Part shown: positions 37,261-45,351 of the stretch, piece after piece
Position numbering within the stretch: the stretch's first letter is position 1
How the letters are laid out: each line of letters starts with the position of its first letter
Source: Dysgonomonas sp. 25
Lineage (GTDB): Bacteria; Bacteroidota; Bacteroidia; Bacteroidales; Dysgonomonadaceae
Length of the DNA stretch: 64,000 nt
Assembly (NCBI RefSeq): GCF_010501075.1
Contig: NZ_QVMN01000002.1
Coordinates: 186,001 to 250,000 of the forward strand
Direction: 5' to 3'
Translations under genes and position numbers: made by a program
The notes under the pieces: model-generated
Databases searched by the model: none
What the model saw: the letters and a program-made list of their open reading frames with translations, nothing else
What the model was told of the DNA's origin: nothing

Positions 37261-38106
37261 ATGGATTTTAGCATTGAGGTATTTACCATTATTTTGTTTT
37301 TGGGAGCCTGTTTGGCGGGCTTTCTGGGTTCTCTCACCGGGTTGGGTGGGGGAGTAGTTGTTATTCCCTTGCTGACATTGGGCTTTGGTGTGGACATGCG
37401 CTATGCCATCGGGGCGGCTCTGGTAACCTCCATCGCCAGTTCGTCGGGAGCGGCAGCTGCTTATATAAAAGAAGGAATCACCAATGTGCGCATCGGTATG
37501 TTCCTCGAGATTGCCACTACCACAGGCGCTGTAATAGGAGCTTTGGTGGCCATGTATCTGGACAAGATGTATATTGCTATCATATTCGGTGTCGTTTTGA
37601 TATTTTCGGCTGTCCGTTCAGTCTCTAAGAAAAATGTCGATGCCGATCCCGCTGCTAAGGGCGACAAGCTGGGAGAAGTCCTTAAATTGAACGGTTCGTA
37701 TCCTCAGAACGGGGAAACGGTGCATTATAAAGTGCACAATGTCGTAATCGGATATCTGTTGATGACGGTGGCCGGAGTTGTTTCCGGTTTGCTCGGAATC
37801 GGTTCGGGAGCATTGAAAGTATTAGCCATGGATACGGCAATGAAGATTCCCTTCAAAGTGTCTACTACAACCAGTAATTTTATGGTAGGAGTGACGGCGG
37901 CCGCAAGTGCCGTAGTTTACTTGCAGCGTGGATATATCGATCCCGGACTGGCATTCCCGATTGTAGTCGGGGTGTTGTTGGGCGCATTTATCGGTTCCAA
38001 GATATTGCCTAAGGCGAATGTGCGGAAGTTGCGCCTGCTCTTTAGCGTAGTAATATTCTTCCTTGCGCTGTCGATGATGTATAATGGTATAACCGGAAAA
38101 TTGTAA
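37261..38106 (+). CDS. TauE/SafE family sulfite/anion exporter
   Basis: 281 residues with about eight membrane helices. It carries the two repeated TauE/SafE patterns: L-G-S-L-T-G-L-G-G-G-V-V-V-I-P-L-L-T in the first half and V-S-G-L-L-G-I-G-S-G-A-L-K-V in the second. Members export sulfite, sulfonates or other small anions; the substrate is not known. It is followed after 4 bases by a DUF1634 gene, a very common pairing. Confidence 0.9.
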   Translation: MDFSIEVFTIILFLGACLAGFLGSLTGLGGGVVVIPLLTLGFGVDMRYAIGAALVTSIASSSGAAAAYIKEGITNVRIGMFLEIATTTGAVIGALVAMYLDKMYIAIIFGVVLIFSAVRSVSKKNVDADPAAKGDKLGEVLKLNGSYPQNGETVHYKVHNVVIGYLLMTVAGVVSGLLGIGSGALKVLAMDTAMKIPFKVSTTTSNFMVGVTAAASAVVYLQRGYIDPGLAFPIVVGVLLGAFIGSKILPKANVRKLRLLFSVVIFFLALSMMYNGITGKL

Positions 38107-38110
38107 GGCT

Positions 38111-38524
38111 ATGAAGATATTTACAAAAGCATTCTGGGCGGAGAGGGATATGGAAATCCTTATCGGGAAATTGCTGCGTTACGGCGTGATGTTGGCCTGC
38201 GGTATAACCGTTTTCGGGGGGATTGTATATATCCTTCAGCATAGTGGCGACAGTAGCGCTATCTACCGTGCTACCGATGTGCCGAACGAGGCCTTTGGCG
38301 TTTCTCATTATCTGCGGGAGCTGTCGACCATCTTTCCGCGCCTTTTGCAGTTCGATGGAGCGGCTATTGTGCAGTTCGGGGTATGTGTGCTTATCGCGAC
38401 GCCTGTTATGCGTGTAGCGGTCTCTGTATTCGCTTTTCTCATAGAGAAGGACTATTTATATACGGGCATCACTATTCTTGTCTTGGCAATTATTCTTGCC
38501 AATATGATTTTCGGATTACATTGA
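38111..38524 (+). CDS. DUF1634 membrane protein
   Basis: 137 residues with three predicted membrane helices. The DUF1634 pattern is present: a basic N-terminus then LLRYGVMLACGITVFGGIVY, and in the middle FGVCVLIATPVMRVAVSVFAF. Function is unknown; it probably assists the TauE/SafE exporter encoded 4 bases upstream. Confidence 0.88.
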   Translation: MKIFTKAFWAERDMEILIGKLLRYGVMLACGITVFGGIVYILQHSGDSSAIYRATDVPNEAFGVSHYLRELSTIFPRLLQFDGAAIVQFGVCVLIATPVMRVAVSVFAFLIEKDYLYTGITILVLAIILANMIFGLH

Positions 38525-38671
38525 GGTACTGATTTTTTTGGAAAAACGAATAATAATTCGTTCCTTTGTTGTGGATTCCTATTCATAACATATGTATACG
38601 AATAATAATAAATATATTGAATATTATATTAATATGCTGATTATTAATTCTATAATCTGTCATATTTCTGT

Positions 38672-38693
38672 ACACACACACACACACACACAC
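38672..38693 (+). repeat. (AC)11 microsatellite
   Basis: 22 bases of perfect AC repeat in an AT-rich setting, about 410 bases upstream of the FISUMP gene. It is the only long dinucleotide run seen. Confidence 0.95.
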
Positions 38694-38743
38694 GAAATAT
38701 AATGAATATTTCGGAATAATCCAAGGTTTTAGGAGAAAAAGTC

Positions 38744-38949
38744 ACCTCCCCCCGTCCCCCTCCAACAGAGGGGGAGTAAAAACATATACTCTTTTCCTAT
38801 CTCCTCCCCTCGTGGGGGAGGCAGGGAGGGGGTGCCCGAATGCTTGTGTTAATGTCAGGGGTAAAACCCCTAATTCATCCCGTCTTCTCCGTGAGGAGGA
38901 GCGGGGTTTTTCAGTTAACAGCAGGCCCCCTCAATCCCCCGAAGGGGGA
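38744..38949 (+). repeat. GC-rich palindromic repeats
   Basis: Several segments of C-runs followed by G-runs (for example CTCCCCTCGTGGGGGAG). Related segments occur at 40349-40383 and 48175-48206. They resemble REP-type palindromes common between Bacteroidota genes. Confidence 0.75.
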
Positions 38950-38962
38950 AATCAATATACTT

Positions 38963-39034
38963 TGTCATGCCGACGGCAGGAGGCATCTCTTTCAATTAAT
39001 GGGATGAGATATTTCGCTTTCGCTCAGCATGACA
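38963..39034 (+). repeat. 72-bp TGTCA...TGACA element, divergent copy
   Basis: Same ends (TGTCATGC ... GCATGACA) and length as the 73-bp family, with a different middle. It shows that the ends and length are kept while the interior drifts. Confidence 0.8.
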
Positions 39035-39101
39035 ACGCTATTCTATCAGCTAATGGGCTAACAGCTATAAAGAATTTACAAATCTTCAAATTGATATTAT
39101 T

Positions 39102-40346
39102 ATGAAAAGAACTTTAACATGGGCTATTCTACTTATAGCCTTAACATCAACAACAGTAGGCTTATATGCACAAGTGAAAATCGGCGACACCACACCGCCT
39201 GTTGCAGGAGCAATACTCGAACTAAGTCAAGGTGCTACTACAAGCAAAGGCTTGGGTATGCCCTGTGTGGAATTAACCAACTTGAAACCGACTACTCCCA
39301 CCGAGTTATCTGCTTCTATCGGTGGAACAGGAAACTGGGCATTGAATGATCATACAGCATTAGCTGTATATAATACTAAAGTTGACCGTTGTGCTCAGCC
39401 TGAACCTATTTATGAGGGGCTATATGTTTTCGATGGAGCAGAGTGGCAATTTTTAGGTAAAAAGCCTGAACCTTCTCCAGATGTATACACCTTCACTGAT
39501 GCTCGGGATAATGAAATATACATGGCACGTACTTTTGGTGCTGCCGGCGATTGGATGTTGGAGAACCTCCGATACATACCTACTGCAGCTGATTATACTC
39601 ATACAACTGGTTATTCGGGTAAATGCTGGTGTTATCCCATGAGTGGAGGGGGATTAGGAGGTATTATTTACAATCCAACCACAGCAGCAGCCGAATGGGA
39701 TACCCGGGCCGGTATTTTATATAACTGGATGGGGGCGACTAATGGTGAGAATACTTCTACGATAAATCAGGGGCAGTTCTCTGCCAGTCCGAGTGCTCCG
39801 GGGAATGATGAAGTGGAGACAAAGTTTGAAACAAGTCCGGGCGCGAAAGATGGGAAAATACAAGGTATTTGCCCTGCCGGATGGCATCTCCCGAGCGATC
39901 GCGAACTGAATGAACTGGAAAAGGAAATATACAATAATCCTACAATTTACAGCCAATATACGGCAAGCGATGCAATTCTTCCGGTCAACTGGGATAAAAG
40001 CTGGGAATCCGGTTTTTCTTCTTCTTCTCCGGCGTATGGCTATCGTGGCGCTGGAACCGCTAACGGTCATGGTCTTGCGATGTTAAGCGAGTGCAAATTA
40101 TTGGGCAGCACAGACGCTACCGGAGGAAAAAGCCTTTCTGCACTACAAGGAGGCTTTGAACTTTATCTCTCAGGTTATGCTTTTGGTAGAACGTATAGTT
40201 ACGGTACCAGCTCTATGTTGTGGTCAGCAAGCAGTATCAATAATCAGGATGCGTGGGACCGGGGTTTTATTTCTTCCGGAGCTGAAGTGGAGCGGTATAA
40301 TCCTTCTCGAAGGAGCTTATTCTCCGTCCGCTGCAAAAAAGACTAA
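39102..40346 (+). CDS. FISUMP-domain surface protein
   Basis: 414 residues. The signal peptide runs to about LYAQ (residue 24). An N-terminal part (about 25-120) has the pattern of Bacteroidota surface proteins (AILELSQGATTSKGLGMPCVELTNL). The FISUMP domain fills residues about 130-414 with YMARTFGAAGDWMLENLRY, GICPAGWHLPSDRELNELE, GGKSLSALQGG and the C-terminal RSLFSVRCKKD. Function is unknown; members are secreted or surface-exposed. It is a close paralogue of the fragment at 2-487 and lies in the same orientation. Confidence 0.88.
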   Translation: MKRTLTWAILLIALTSTTVGLYAQVKIGDTTPPVAGAILELSQGATTSKGLGMPCVELTNLKPTTPTELSASIGGTGNWALNDHTALAVYNTKVDRCAQPEPIYEGLYVFDGAEWQFLGKKPEPSPDVYTFTDARDNEIYMARTFGAAGDWMLENLRYIPTAADYTHTTGYSGKCWCYPMSGGGLGGIIYNPTTAAAEWDTRAGILYNWMGATNGENTSTINQGQFSASPSAPGNDEVETKFETSPGAKDGKIQGICPAGWHLPSDRELNELEKEIYNNPTIYSQYTASDAILPVNWDKSWESGFSSSSPAYGYRGAGTANGHGLAMLSECKLLGSTDATGGKSLSALQGGFELYLSGYAFGRTYSYGTSSMLWSASSINNQDAWDRGFISSGAEVERYNPSRRSLFSVRCKKD

Positions 40347-40348
40347 CT

Positions 40349-40383
40349 CACCTCCCCCCAGCCCCCTCCATAAGAGGGGGAGG
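40349..40383 (+). repeat. GC-rich palindrome after the FISUMP gene
   Basis: CCTCCCCCCAGCCCCCTCC followed by AGAGGGGGAGG: same family as the GC-rich segments at 38744-38949 and 48175-48206. Confidence 0.75.
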
Positions 40384-40396
40384 AATGAAACACAAG

Positions 40397-40428
40397 AGTC
40401 CCCCAATATATTTCGGGGACTTTTTTTA
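40397..40428 (+). terminator. Terminator after the FISUMP gene
   Basis: AGTCCCC (40397-40403) pairs with GGGGACT (40415-40421), followed by seven T. Confidence 0.88.
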
Positions 40429-40450
40429 TCGGGCTTTCGGGTTATTTTAA

Positions 40451-40458
40451 TAACTTTG
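40451..40458 (+). promoter_or_regulatory. -7 element TAACTTTG for serS
   Basis: TAnnTTTG match 23 bases before the serS ATG. The -33 position falls in the T-run of the upstream terminator. Confidence 0.5.
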
Positions 40459-40481
40459 TGCGAGACTAAAATAACAGATGT

Positions 40482-41753
40482 ATGTTGACATTGAAAACCA
40501 TCAGCCAAAACCCCGAAGAGGTTATCCGCCGCTTGGCGAAGAAGCATTTCGACGGAAAAGAAATTATAGCCCGTGTACTCGAAGCGGATAAAATCCGCAA
40601 ACAGACGCAAACGGAATTGGATAATAATCTGGCTGAACAAAATAAGCTCTCGAAAGAAATCGGGGCGTTGATGAAAGAAGGCAAAAAGAGCGAAGCTGAA
40701 ATAGCCAAATCGCGTGTTGCCGAAATGAAAGAAAGCACCAAAATGCTCGAAGATACCCTACGTCAGGCAGAACAGGATTTGCAGGATATGCTCGTGCTTA
40801 TCCCTAACCTGCCGCACGATAGCGTACCCGAAGGCAAGGTTGCCGAGGACAATGTAGTGGAAAAAACAGGTGGTGTCGTTCCCGAATTAGGCGAAAATGC
40901 TCTGCCACACTGGGAACTGGCAAAGAAATACGACCTTATCGACTTCGAGTTAGGGGTGAAGATAACAGGAGCAGGATTCCCTGTTTACAAAGGGATGGGC
41001 GCACGCTTGCAGCGCGCATTGATAAACTTCTTCCTCGACCGCGCCCGCGAAGCCGGCTATCTGGAAGTACAACCGCCTTATGTGGTGAATGCCGCTTCGG
41101 GATATGGAACGGGACAGTTACCCGACAAAGAAGGGCAGATGTATCATGCCGTACTGGATGATTTGTACCTGATACCGACAGCCGAAGTGCCTGTGACCAA
41201 TATCTACCGCGATGTTATCCTCGAAGAAAAAGACCTGCCGGTGATGAATACCGCTTACTCGGCGTGTTTCCGTCGCGAAGCCGGTTCGTACGGAAAAGAT
41301 GTGCGCGGCTTGAACCGCCTGCATCAGTTCGACAAAGTAGAGATTGTACGCATCGACAAGCCGGAACATTCTTACGAATCGCTCAAAGAGATGGTTGCAC
41401 ATGTAGAATCGTTGGTCAGCGACTTGGAATTACCTTGGCGCATTCTTCGTCTCTGCGGTGGCGATATGAGTTTCACATCGGCATTGACATTTGATTTCGA
41501 AGTATTCTCGGCCGCCCAGCAACGTTGGCTCGAGGTGAGTTCGGTTTCCAATTTCGAAAGCTATCAGGCTAACCGCTTGAAATGCCGTTACCGTACTGCC
41601 GACAAAAAGACGGAACTGGTGCATACGCTCAATGGTAGCGCGTTGGCGCTTCCGCGTATTGTTGCCGCTTTGTTGGAAAACCATCAGACGCCCGAAGGTA
41701 TTCGCATACCGAAAGCCTTAGTGCCTTATACGGGATTCGAAATGATAAAATAA
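40482..41753 (+). CDS. serS: Seryl-tRNA synthetase
   Basis: 423 residues. Class II synthetase charging tRNA-Ser. The N-terminal long coiled-coil arm (about residues 25-105) binds the variable arm of tRNA-Ser. The catalytic domain has motif 2 (FRREAGSYGKDVRGLNRLHQF) split by the usual R-G and motif 3 near the end (ALPRIVAALLENHQT). Monocistronic. Confidence 0.97.
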   Translation: MLTLKTISQNPEEVIRRLAKKHFDGKEIIARVLEADKIRKQTQTELDNNLAEQNKLSKEIGALMKEGKKSEAEIAKSRVAEMKESTKMLEDTLRQAEQDLQDMLVLIPNLPHDSVPEGKVAEDNVVEKTGGVVPELGENALPHWELAKKYDLIDFELGVKITGAGFPVYKGMGARLQRALINFFLDRAREAGYLEVQPPYVVNAASGYGTGQLPDKEGQMYHAVLDDLYLIPTAEVPVTNIYRDVILEEKDLPVMNTAYSACFRREAGSYGKDVRGLNRLHQFDKVEIVRIDKPEHSYESLKEMVAHVESLVSDLELPWRILRLCGGDMSFTSALTFDFEVFSAAQQRWLEVSSVSNFESYQANRLKCRYRTADKKTELVHTLNGSALALPRIVAALLENHQTPEGIRIPKALVPYTGFEMIK

Positions 41754-41811
41754 GCCGATAGAAATAAACTATTTAGCAGGCTTATCCGTTTTAACTTAAT
41801 AAACAAAGCGT

Positions 41812-41819
41812 TATATTTG
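41812..41819 (+). promoter_or_regulatory. -7 element TATATTTG for the SPOR lipoprotein gene
   Basis: TAnnTTTG match 28 bases before ATG 41848. Confidence 0.5.
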
Positions 41820-41847
41820 TAGTTGAAGAAATAAATAACTAATTGAT

Positions 41848-42387
41848 ATGAATAAGAAATACGTAGGATTAGGATTGGTAGTAGCAAGTTTGCTGTTGTT
41901 CGGTTCATGTAAGCCGAAGCAGAGTGCTTATAAACAAGTATATGAAGCAGCTAAAGAGCGCGAAATGGACGAGAACAAGCAATCTTCGGTTACGGTAGAA
42001 GATAGCGATACGCCTGTTGCGCCAGCTTATGCTTATGATAATACATCTTCGAGCGAATCGGTGCGTAAAGAAAAGATTACTCCGGTATACGACAGCGATG
42101 CATCGGGCTTGAAGGCTTATAATGTGGTTATTGCCGCTATGGGTATGAAACCGAATGCCGAATCGTTGAAGAAACGTATCGAAGCCGAAGGCTATAAGGT
42201 TATCCTGGCGAAGAACGAATCGGGCATGTTCCGCGTTATCATTGCGAGTGCCGATACCAAAGATGAAGCCGTAGCGAAGAAAAACCAGATATTATCGGAT
42301 TTCTATGCCAAAGGGGATACCGAAACGTTGCGTGCTAAATATGGTATTCCGTTCAACGACTGGTGGATACTTCAACGGACATACTAA
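41848..42387 (+). CDS. SPOR-domain lipoprotein
   Basis: 179 residues. The lipoprotein signal ends LFGSC (Cys21). A Ser/Glu-rich linker follows, then a SPOR domain (about 95-179: YNVVIAAMGMKPNAESLKKRIEAEGYKVILAKNESGMFRVIIASADTKDEA, given here in parts as YNVVIAAMG, RIEAEGYKVI and FRVIIASADTKDEA). SPOR domains bind denuded glycan strands of peptidoglycan at division sites, so this protein probably sits in the outer membrane and contacts septal wall. Confidence 0.9.
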   Translation: MNKKYVGLGLVVASLLLFGSCKPKQSAYKQVYEAAKEREMDENKQSSVTVEDSDTPVAPAYAYDNTSSSESVRKEKITPVYDSDASGLKAYNVVIAAMGMKPNAESLKKRIEAEGYKVILAKNESGMFRVIIASADTKDEAVAKKNQILSDFYAKGDTETLRAKYGIPFNDWWILQRTY

Positions 42388-42392
42388 GAGTA

Positions 42393-42548
42393 GTTACAAG
42401 TTACCGTGCCCTACGGGCAGTTACGAGTTACAAGTAGCAAATCGAATATAAGAAAACCTCTCCTGAATAGGGAGAGGCTTTTTTATTGGACATAGTGCCT
42501 TGTCTCGAAATTGTTTCCTCGTAACTTGTAATTCGTAACTCGTAACTG
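42393..42548. repeat. Inverted GTTACRA repeats flanking a terminator
   Basis: The left part (42393-42436) has GTTACAA, a TGCCCTACGGGCA hairpin, then GTTACGA and GTTACAA. The right part (42519-42548) carries the same 7-mers on the minus strand (TYGTAAC). The terminator at 42457-42486 lies between. The same 7-mer and CCTACGG hairpin family occurs at 48080-48154 and 63688-63720. Confidence 0.8.
42457..42486 (+). terminator. Terminator of the SPOR lipoprotein gene
   Basis: CCTCTCC (42457-42463) pairs with GGAGAGG (42471-42477), followed by a T run. Confidence 0.88.
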
Positions 42549-42553
42549 ATTTT

Positions 42554-43237
42554 CTATCTTCTGCTTCCGCTAAGCGCTATCATGATGTAATAGAACAACG
42601 TAGCTAATGAGCCGAGCGCCGCAACTACGTATGTGTAAGCCGCCCATTTGAGGGCATCCTTAGCCATCGGATAGTTATTGTCTGTCGTGATGCCTGCATG
42701 ATTCAGCCATGCCAACGCTCTCGAACTGGCATTGATTTCGACAGGCAGTGTTATGATGCTGAAGAAAGTTGTCAGGGCGAACAAGCCTATCCCAACCCAT
42801 ATCAGCGAAGGAAATACGTTGATAAGGAATACCCCTGCCAATAAAACAATCATCACTATATTGGAGGCGAAACTCACCACGGGTACGATAGCCGACCGGA
42901 ACTTCAACGGAGCATATCCATACGCATGTTGTACGGCATGCCCGCATTCGTGCGCCGCAACGGCTGCCGCTGCCACACTGTTCGATGCATAAACGTCTTC
43001 GCTCAGGTTGACGGTTTTGTTCGTCGGATTGTAGTGGTCGGTGAGGCTTCCGTTGGTCGAAATCACCTGCACATCGTAGATGCCGTTGTCGTGAAGCATC
43101 TTGAGGGCTACGTCGCGTCCCGTCATACCATTGGTGAGCGGAATCTGCGAGTACTTCTTAAACTTGCTTTTCAGCGTGTTGGATACGATAAAGCTAAGTA
43201 TCGCAATCAAACCGAATATTACCCATCCTAAATACAT
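42554..43237 (-). CDS. Neutral zinc metallopeptidase, YugP family
   Basis: 227 residues. One N-terminal helix, then the HEXXH zinc motif in AAHECGHAVQHA, then three or four helices (ALTTFFSI, SLATLFYYIM). This is the Zn_peptidase_2 (YugP) pattern. It is an inner-membrane protein; the cleaved substrate is unknown. It is 95 bases downstream of the purA stop, on the same strand, separated by a terminator. Confidence 0.9.
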   Translation of the reverse strand: MYLGWVIFGLIAILSFIVSNTLKSKFKKYSQIPLTNGMTGRDVALKMLHDNGIYDVQVISTNGSLTDHYNPTNKTVNLSEDVYASNSVAAAAVAAHECGHAVQHAYGYAPLKFRSAIVPVVSFASNIVMIVLLAGVFLINVFPSLIWVGIGLFALTTFFSIITLPVEINASSRALAWLNHAGITTDNNYPMAKDALKWAAYTYVVAALGSLATLFYYIMIALSGSRR

Positions 43238-43281
43238 ATATCTTCTCTTTTAAGTTAAACCTATATACCTTATAACAAAGA

Positions 43282-43308
43282 AAGTGCCAATTGAAACGAT
43301 TGGCACTT
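43282..43308 (-). terminator. Terminator of the purA transcript
   Basis: AAGTGCCAAT (43282-43291) pairs with ATTGGCACTT (43299-43308); on the minus strand it is followed by TTCTTTGTTAT. Confidence 0.75.
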
Positions 43309-43332
43309 CTGTATCGGGTAAAAGTGCTTTTA

Positions 43333-44595
43333 TTATCTGATAATTGTCTGTTCCCTGTCCGGACCTAATGAAACGATGCGGATTGGAACGCCTAATTTCT
43401 CCTCTATAAAACGTATATATGCCGCGAAAGGTTCTGTGAATTCGCTCTCCGAACGCACTTTTGTCATGTCGGTATTCCAGCCTGACAATTCTTCATATAC
43501 GGGCGTCACATTATCCTCGAGGTTGTAAGGCACTTCGTCTACTCTTTTGCCGTTTATCTCGTAAGCAACACATACTTTTATCTTTTCGAATGTATCCAAG
43601 ACGTCGCTTTTCATCATGATAAGCTGTGTTACTCCGTCCAGCATGATGGCATATCGCAAAGCAACCAGGTCGAGCCATCCGCAACGGCGCGGACGTCCTG
43701 TCACCGAGCCGAACTCGAAGCCTCTTTCGCGCAACTCGTCTCCCGTTTCGTCGTGCAACTCGGTCGGGAAAGGGCCACTTCCTACGCGTGTGCAATAAGC
43801 TTTGAAGATGCCGTATACATCACCGACACTTCGGGGAGATACCCCTAAGCCGATACACGCTCCGGCCGTAATGGTATTGGATGAAGTAACAAACGGATAT
43901 GAACCGAAATCAATGTCGAGCATTGTTCCTTGTGCGCCTTCGGCAAGGATTTTCTTATTGTTTTTGAGTGCATTGTTCAGGTAGTATTCGCTATCGATGA
44001 ACTCAAATTCTCTCAACTTCTTTATTCCCTCGAACCATTCTTTTTCGATGGCAGGTAAAGCAGATGCATCGAATTTATATTGTTGCAGCACTTGCATATG
44101 CGAAGCTTTTACGCGCTCATATTTTTCTTCTATTCCTTCCAGAATATCGCCAACGCGAAGACCGCTACGCCCGATTTTCTCGGTGTAAGTAGGACCGATA
44201 CCCTTTCCGGTGGTACCTATCTTAGAATCGCCTTTGGCTTGCTCGTAGCAAGAATCGAGCAAACGGTGTGTCGGCAGAATGAGATGTGCTTTTTTAGATA
44301 TCAGCAGGCGTTTCTTCAAATCGTGTCCCGAAGCTTCCAGTGCTTCTACTTCGCCTTTGAACAGGGCAGGGTCTAAAACGACACCGTTCCCGATGATATT
44401 TACGCTTCCTTCCTGAAATATGCCGGACGGAACGGAGCGGAGGACATATTTCTGTCCTTCGAATTCGAGGGTGTGACCGGCATTCGGCCCTCCTTGAAAA
44501 CGAGCTACTATTTCATATTCGGGAGTCAGGACGTCCACAATTTTACCTTTACCTTCGTCACCCCATTGCAGGCCTAAAAGTACATCTATTTTCAT
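43333..44595 (-). CDS. purA: Adenylosuccinate synthase
   Basis: 420 residues. First committed step of AMP synthesis from IMP, using GTP and aspartate. The P-loop GDEGKGKIVD is near the N-terminus; QGGPNAGHT, TGKGIGPTY and GTMLDIDFGSYPFVTSSN are family signatures. The start overlaps the end of the fur gene by 4 bases (ATGA), so both are on one transcript. Confidence 0.97.
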   Translation of the reverse strand: MKIDVLLGLQWGDEGKGKIVDVLTPEYEIVARFQGGPNAGHTLEFEGQKYVLRSVPSGIFQEGSVNIIGNGVVLDPALFKGEVEALEASGHDLKKRLLISKKAHLILPTHRLLDSCYEQAKGDSKIGTTGKGIGPTYTEKIGRSGLRVGDILEGIEEKYERVKASHMQVLQQYKFDASALPAIEKEWFEGIKKLREFEFIDSEYYLNNALKNNKKILAEGAQGTMLDIDFGSYPFVTSSNTITAGACIGLGVSPRSVGDVYGIFKAYCTRVGSGPFPTELHDETGDELRERGFEFGSVTGRPRRCGWLDLVALRYAIMLDGVTQLIMMKSDVLDTFEKIKVCVAYEINGKRVDEVPYNLEDNVTPVYEELSGWNTDMTKVRSESEFTEPFAAYIRFIEEKLGVPIRIVSLGPDREQTIIR

Positions 44596-45101
44596 TTCTT
44601 TTTTGTTCGGAGATTATTATTATCTAAATTCTTATTTTTCTTGAGTTCAGCCTTTTTGGCACGCTGGCATTTGTTGCATATGCCATAAATGTACAGGCTG
44701 TAATAGCTGACCTGAAAGCGCTGGAAACGTTTCTGCTGAGCAGGCGTAAACAGGTTGCTGTTTTTGTATTCCTTCACTTCGCGGCAGTTCAGGCAGATAA
44801 AATGGTCGTGATTCTCATTGCCGTACGCCCGCTCATATTGCGAAACATTCGCCCCGAACTGGTGTTTGACGACCAATCCCGAGTCGAGCAGTAATTCTAT
44901 CGTATTGTAGAGGGTTGCGCGGCTTACCCTGAAATTCGAATTCTTCATGGAATTGAAAAGGGTATCCATATCGAAATGACCTGATATCTGATAAATATGT
45001 TCTAATATAGCAAACCTTTCCGGCGTCTTACGATGCTTATGCATGGTGAGGTAGCCGGTAAATTCTGCTTTTACTTGCTCTTGCAATTTTGATTTATCCA
45101 T
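44592..45101 (-). CDS. Fur family transcriptional regulator
   Basis: 169 residues. Winged-helix DNA-binding domain (KTPERFAILEHIYQISGHFDMDTL, RVSRATLYNTIELLLDSGLV, given here in two parts). Then a dimerisation and metal-binding domain with H-D-H-F-I-C-L-N-C and a late C-N-K-C pair for structural zinc. The tail is Lys-rich. It could be Fur, PerR or Zur; the sequence alone does not say. Coupled translationally to purA, an arrangement also seen in other Bacteroidales. Confidence 0.88.
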   Translation of the reverse strand: MDKSKLQEQVKAEFTGYLTMHKHRKTPERFAILEHIYQISGHFDMDTLFNSMKNSNFRVSRATLYNTIELLLDSGLVVKHQFGANVSQYERAYGNENHDHFICLNCREVKEYKNSNLFTPAQQKRFQRFQVSYYSLYIYGICNKCQRAKKAELKKNKNLDNNNLRTKKK

Positions 45102-45165
45102 TTATCAAAATATCATATAAATGAGCGGCAATAGGATATTGAAGAATCAATATTGCCAAACCAAA

Positions 45166-45173
45166 CAAAAATA
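45166..45173 (-). promoter_or_regulatory. -7 element TATTTTTG for fur-purA
   Basis: Match on the minus strand, 65 bases before the fur ATG. Confidence 0.4.
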
Positions 45174-45234
45174 CATCATTTTTAAGGAATATGCGACAAT
45201 TTCGGGTAGAAAATTCCTGCTTATTTAAAATTGC

Positions 45235-45266
45235 GGGAGAGAGTGTTCTCACGAACATTCTCTCCC
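45235..45266. other. Strong 14-bp hairpin between the NigD-like gene and fur
   Basis: GGGAGAGAGTGTTC (45235-45248) pairs with GAACATTCTCTCCC (45253-45266) around a TCAC loop, with one G-T pair. There is no clear T run on either strand, only ATTTTAAAT on the minus side. It may terminate the NigD-like transcript or block read-through. Confidence 0.65.
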
Positions 45267-45351
45267 TGAAAGGAAATCAAAAAAGAATATCAATAAAGTA
45301 TTCAAAAGTATTACTTAAGTATCTCAATAAATAATTGAGTTATTATGATTG

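Larger units (their letters stand above)
38525..39101. other. Intergenic stretch with microsatellite, GC-rich palindromes and one repeat element
   Basis: No gene. An AT-rich part (38570-38720) contains the (AC)11 run. GC-rich inverted segments lie at about 38744-38777, 38801-38833, 38883-38910 and 38923-38949, and a 72-bp TGTCA...TGACA element at 38963-39034. A reading frame across this region (38812-39105) is made of repeat sequence. Confidence 0.75.

Noticed and set aside
38812-39105. 97-codon plus-strand frame before the FISUMP gene
   Set aside because: It crosses GC-rich palindromes and the 72-bp element; translation of repeats.
40429-40481. Leader regulation (T-box type) before serS
   Set aside because: The leader is only about 20-30 bases after the -7 element; no space for such a structure.
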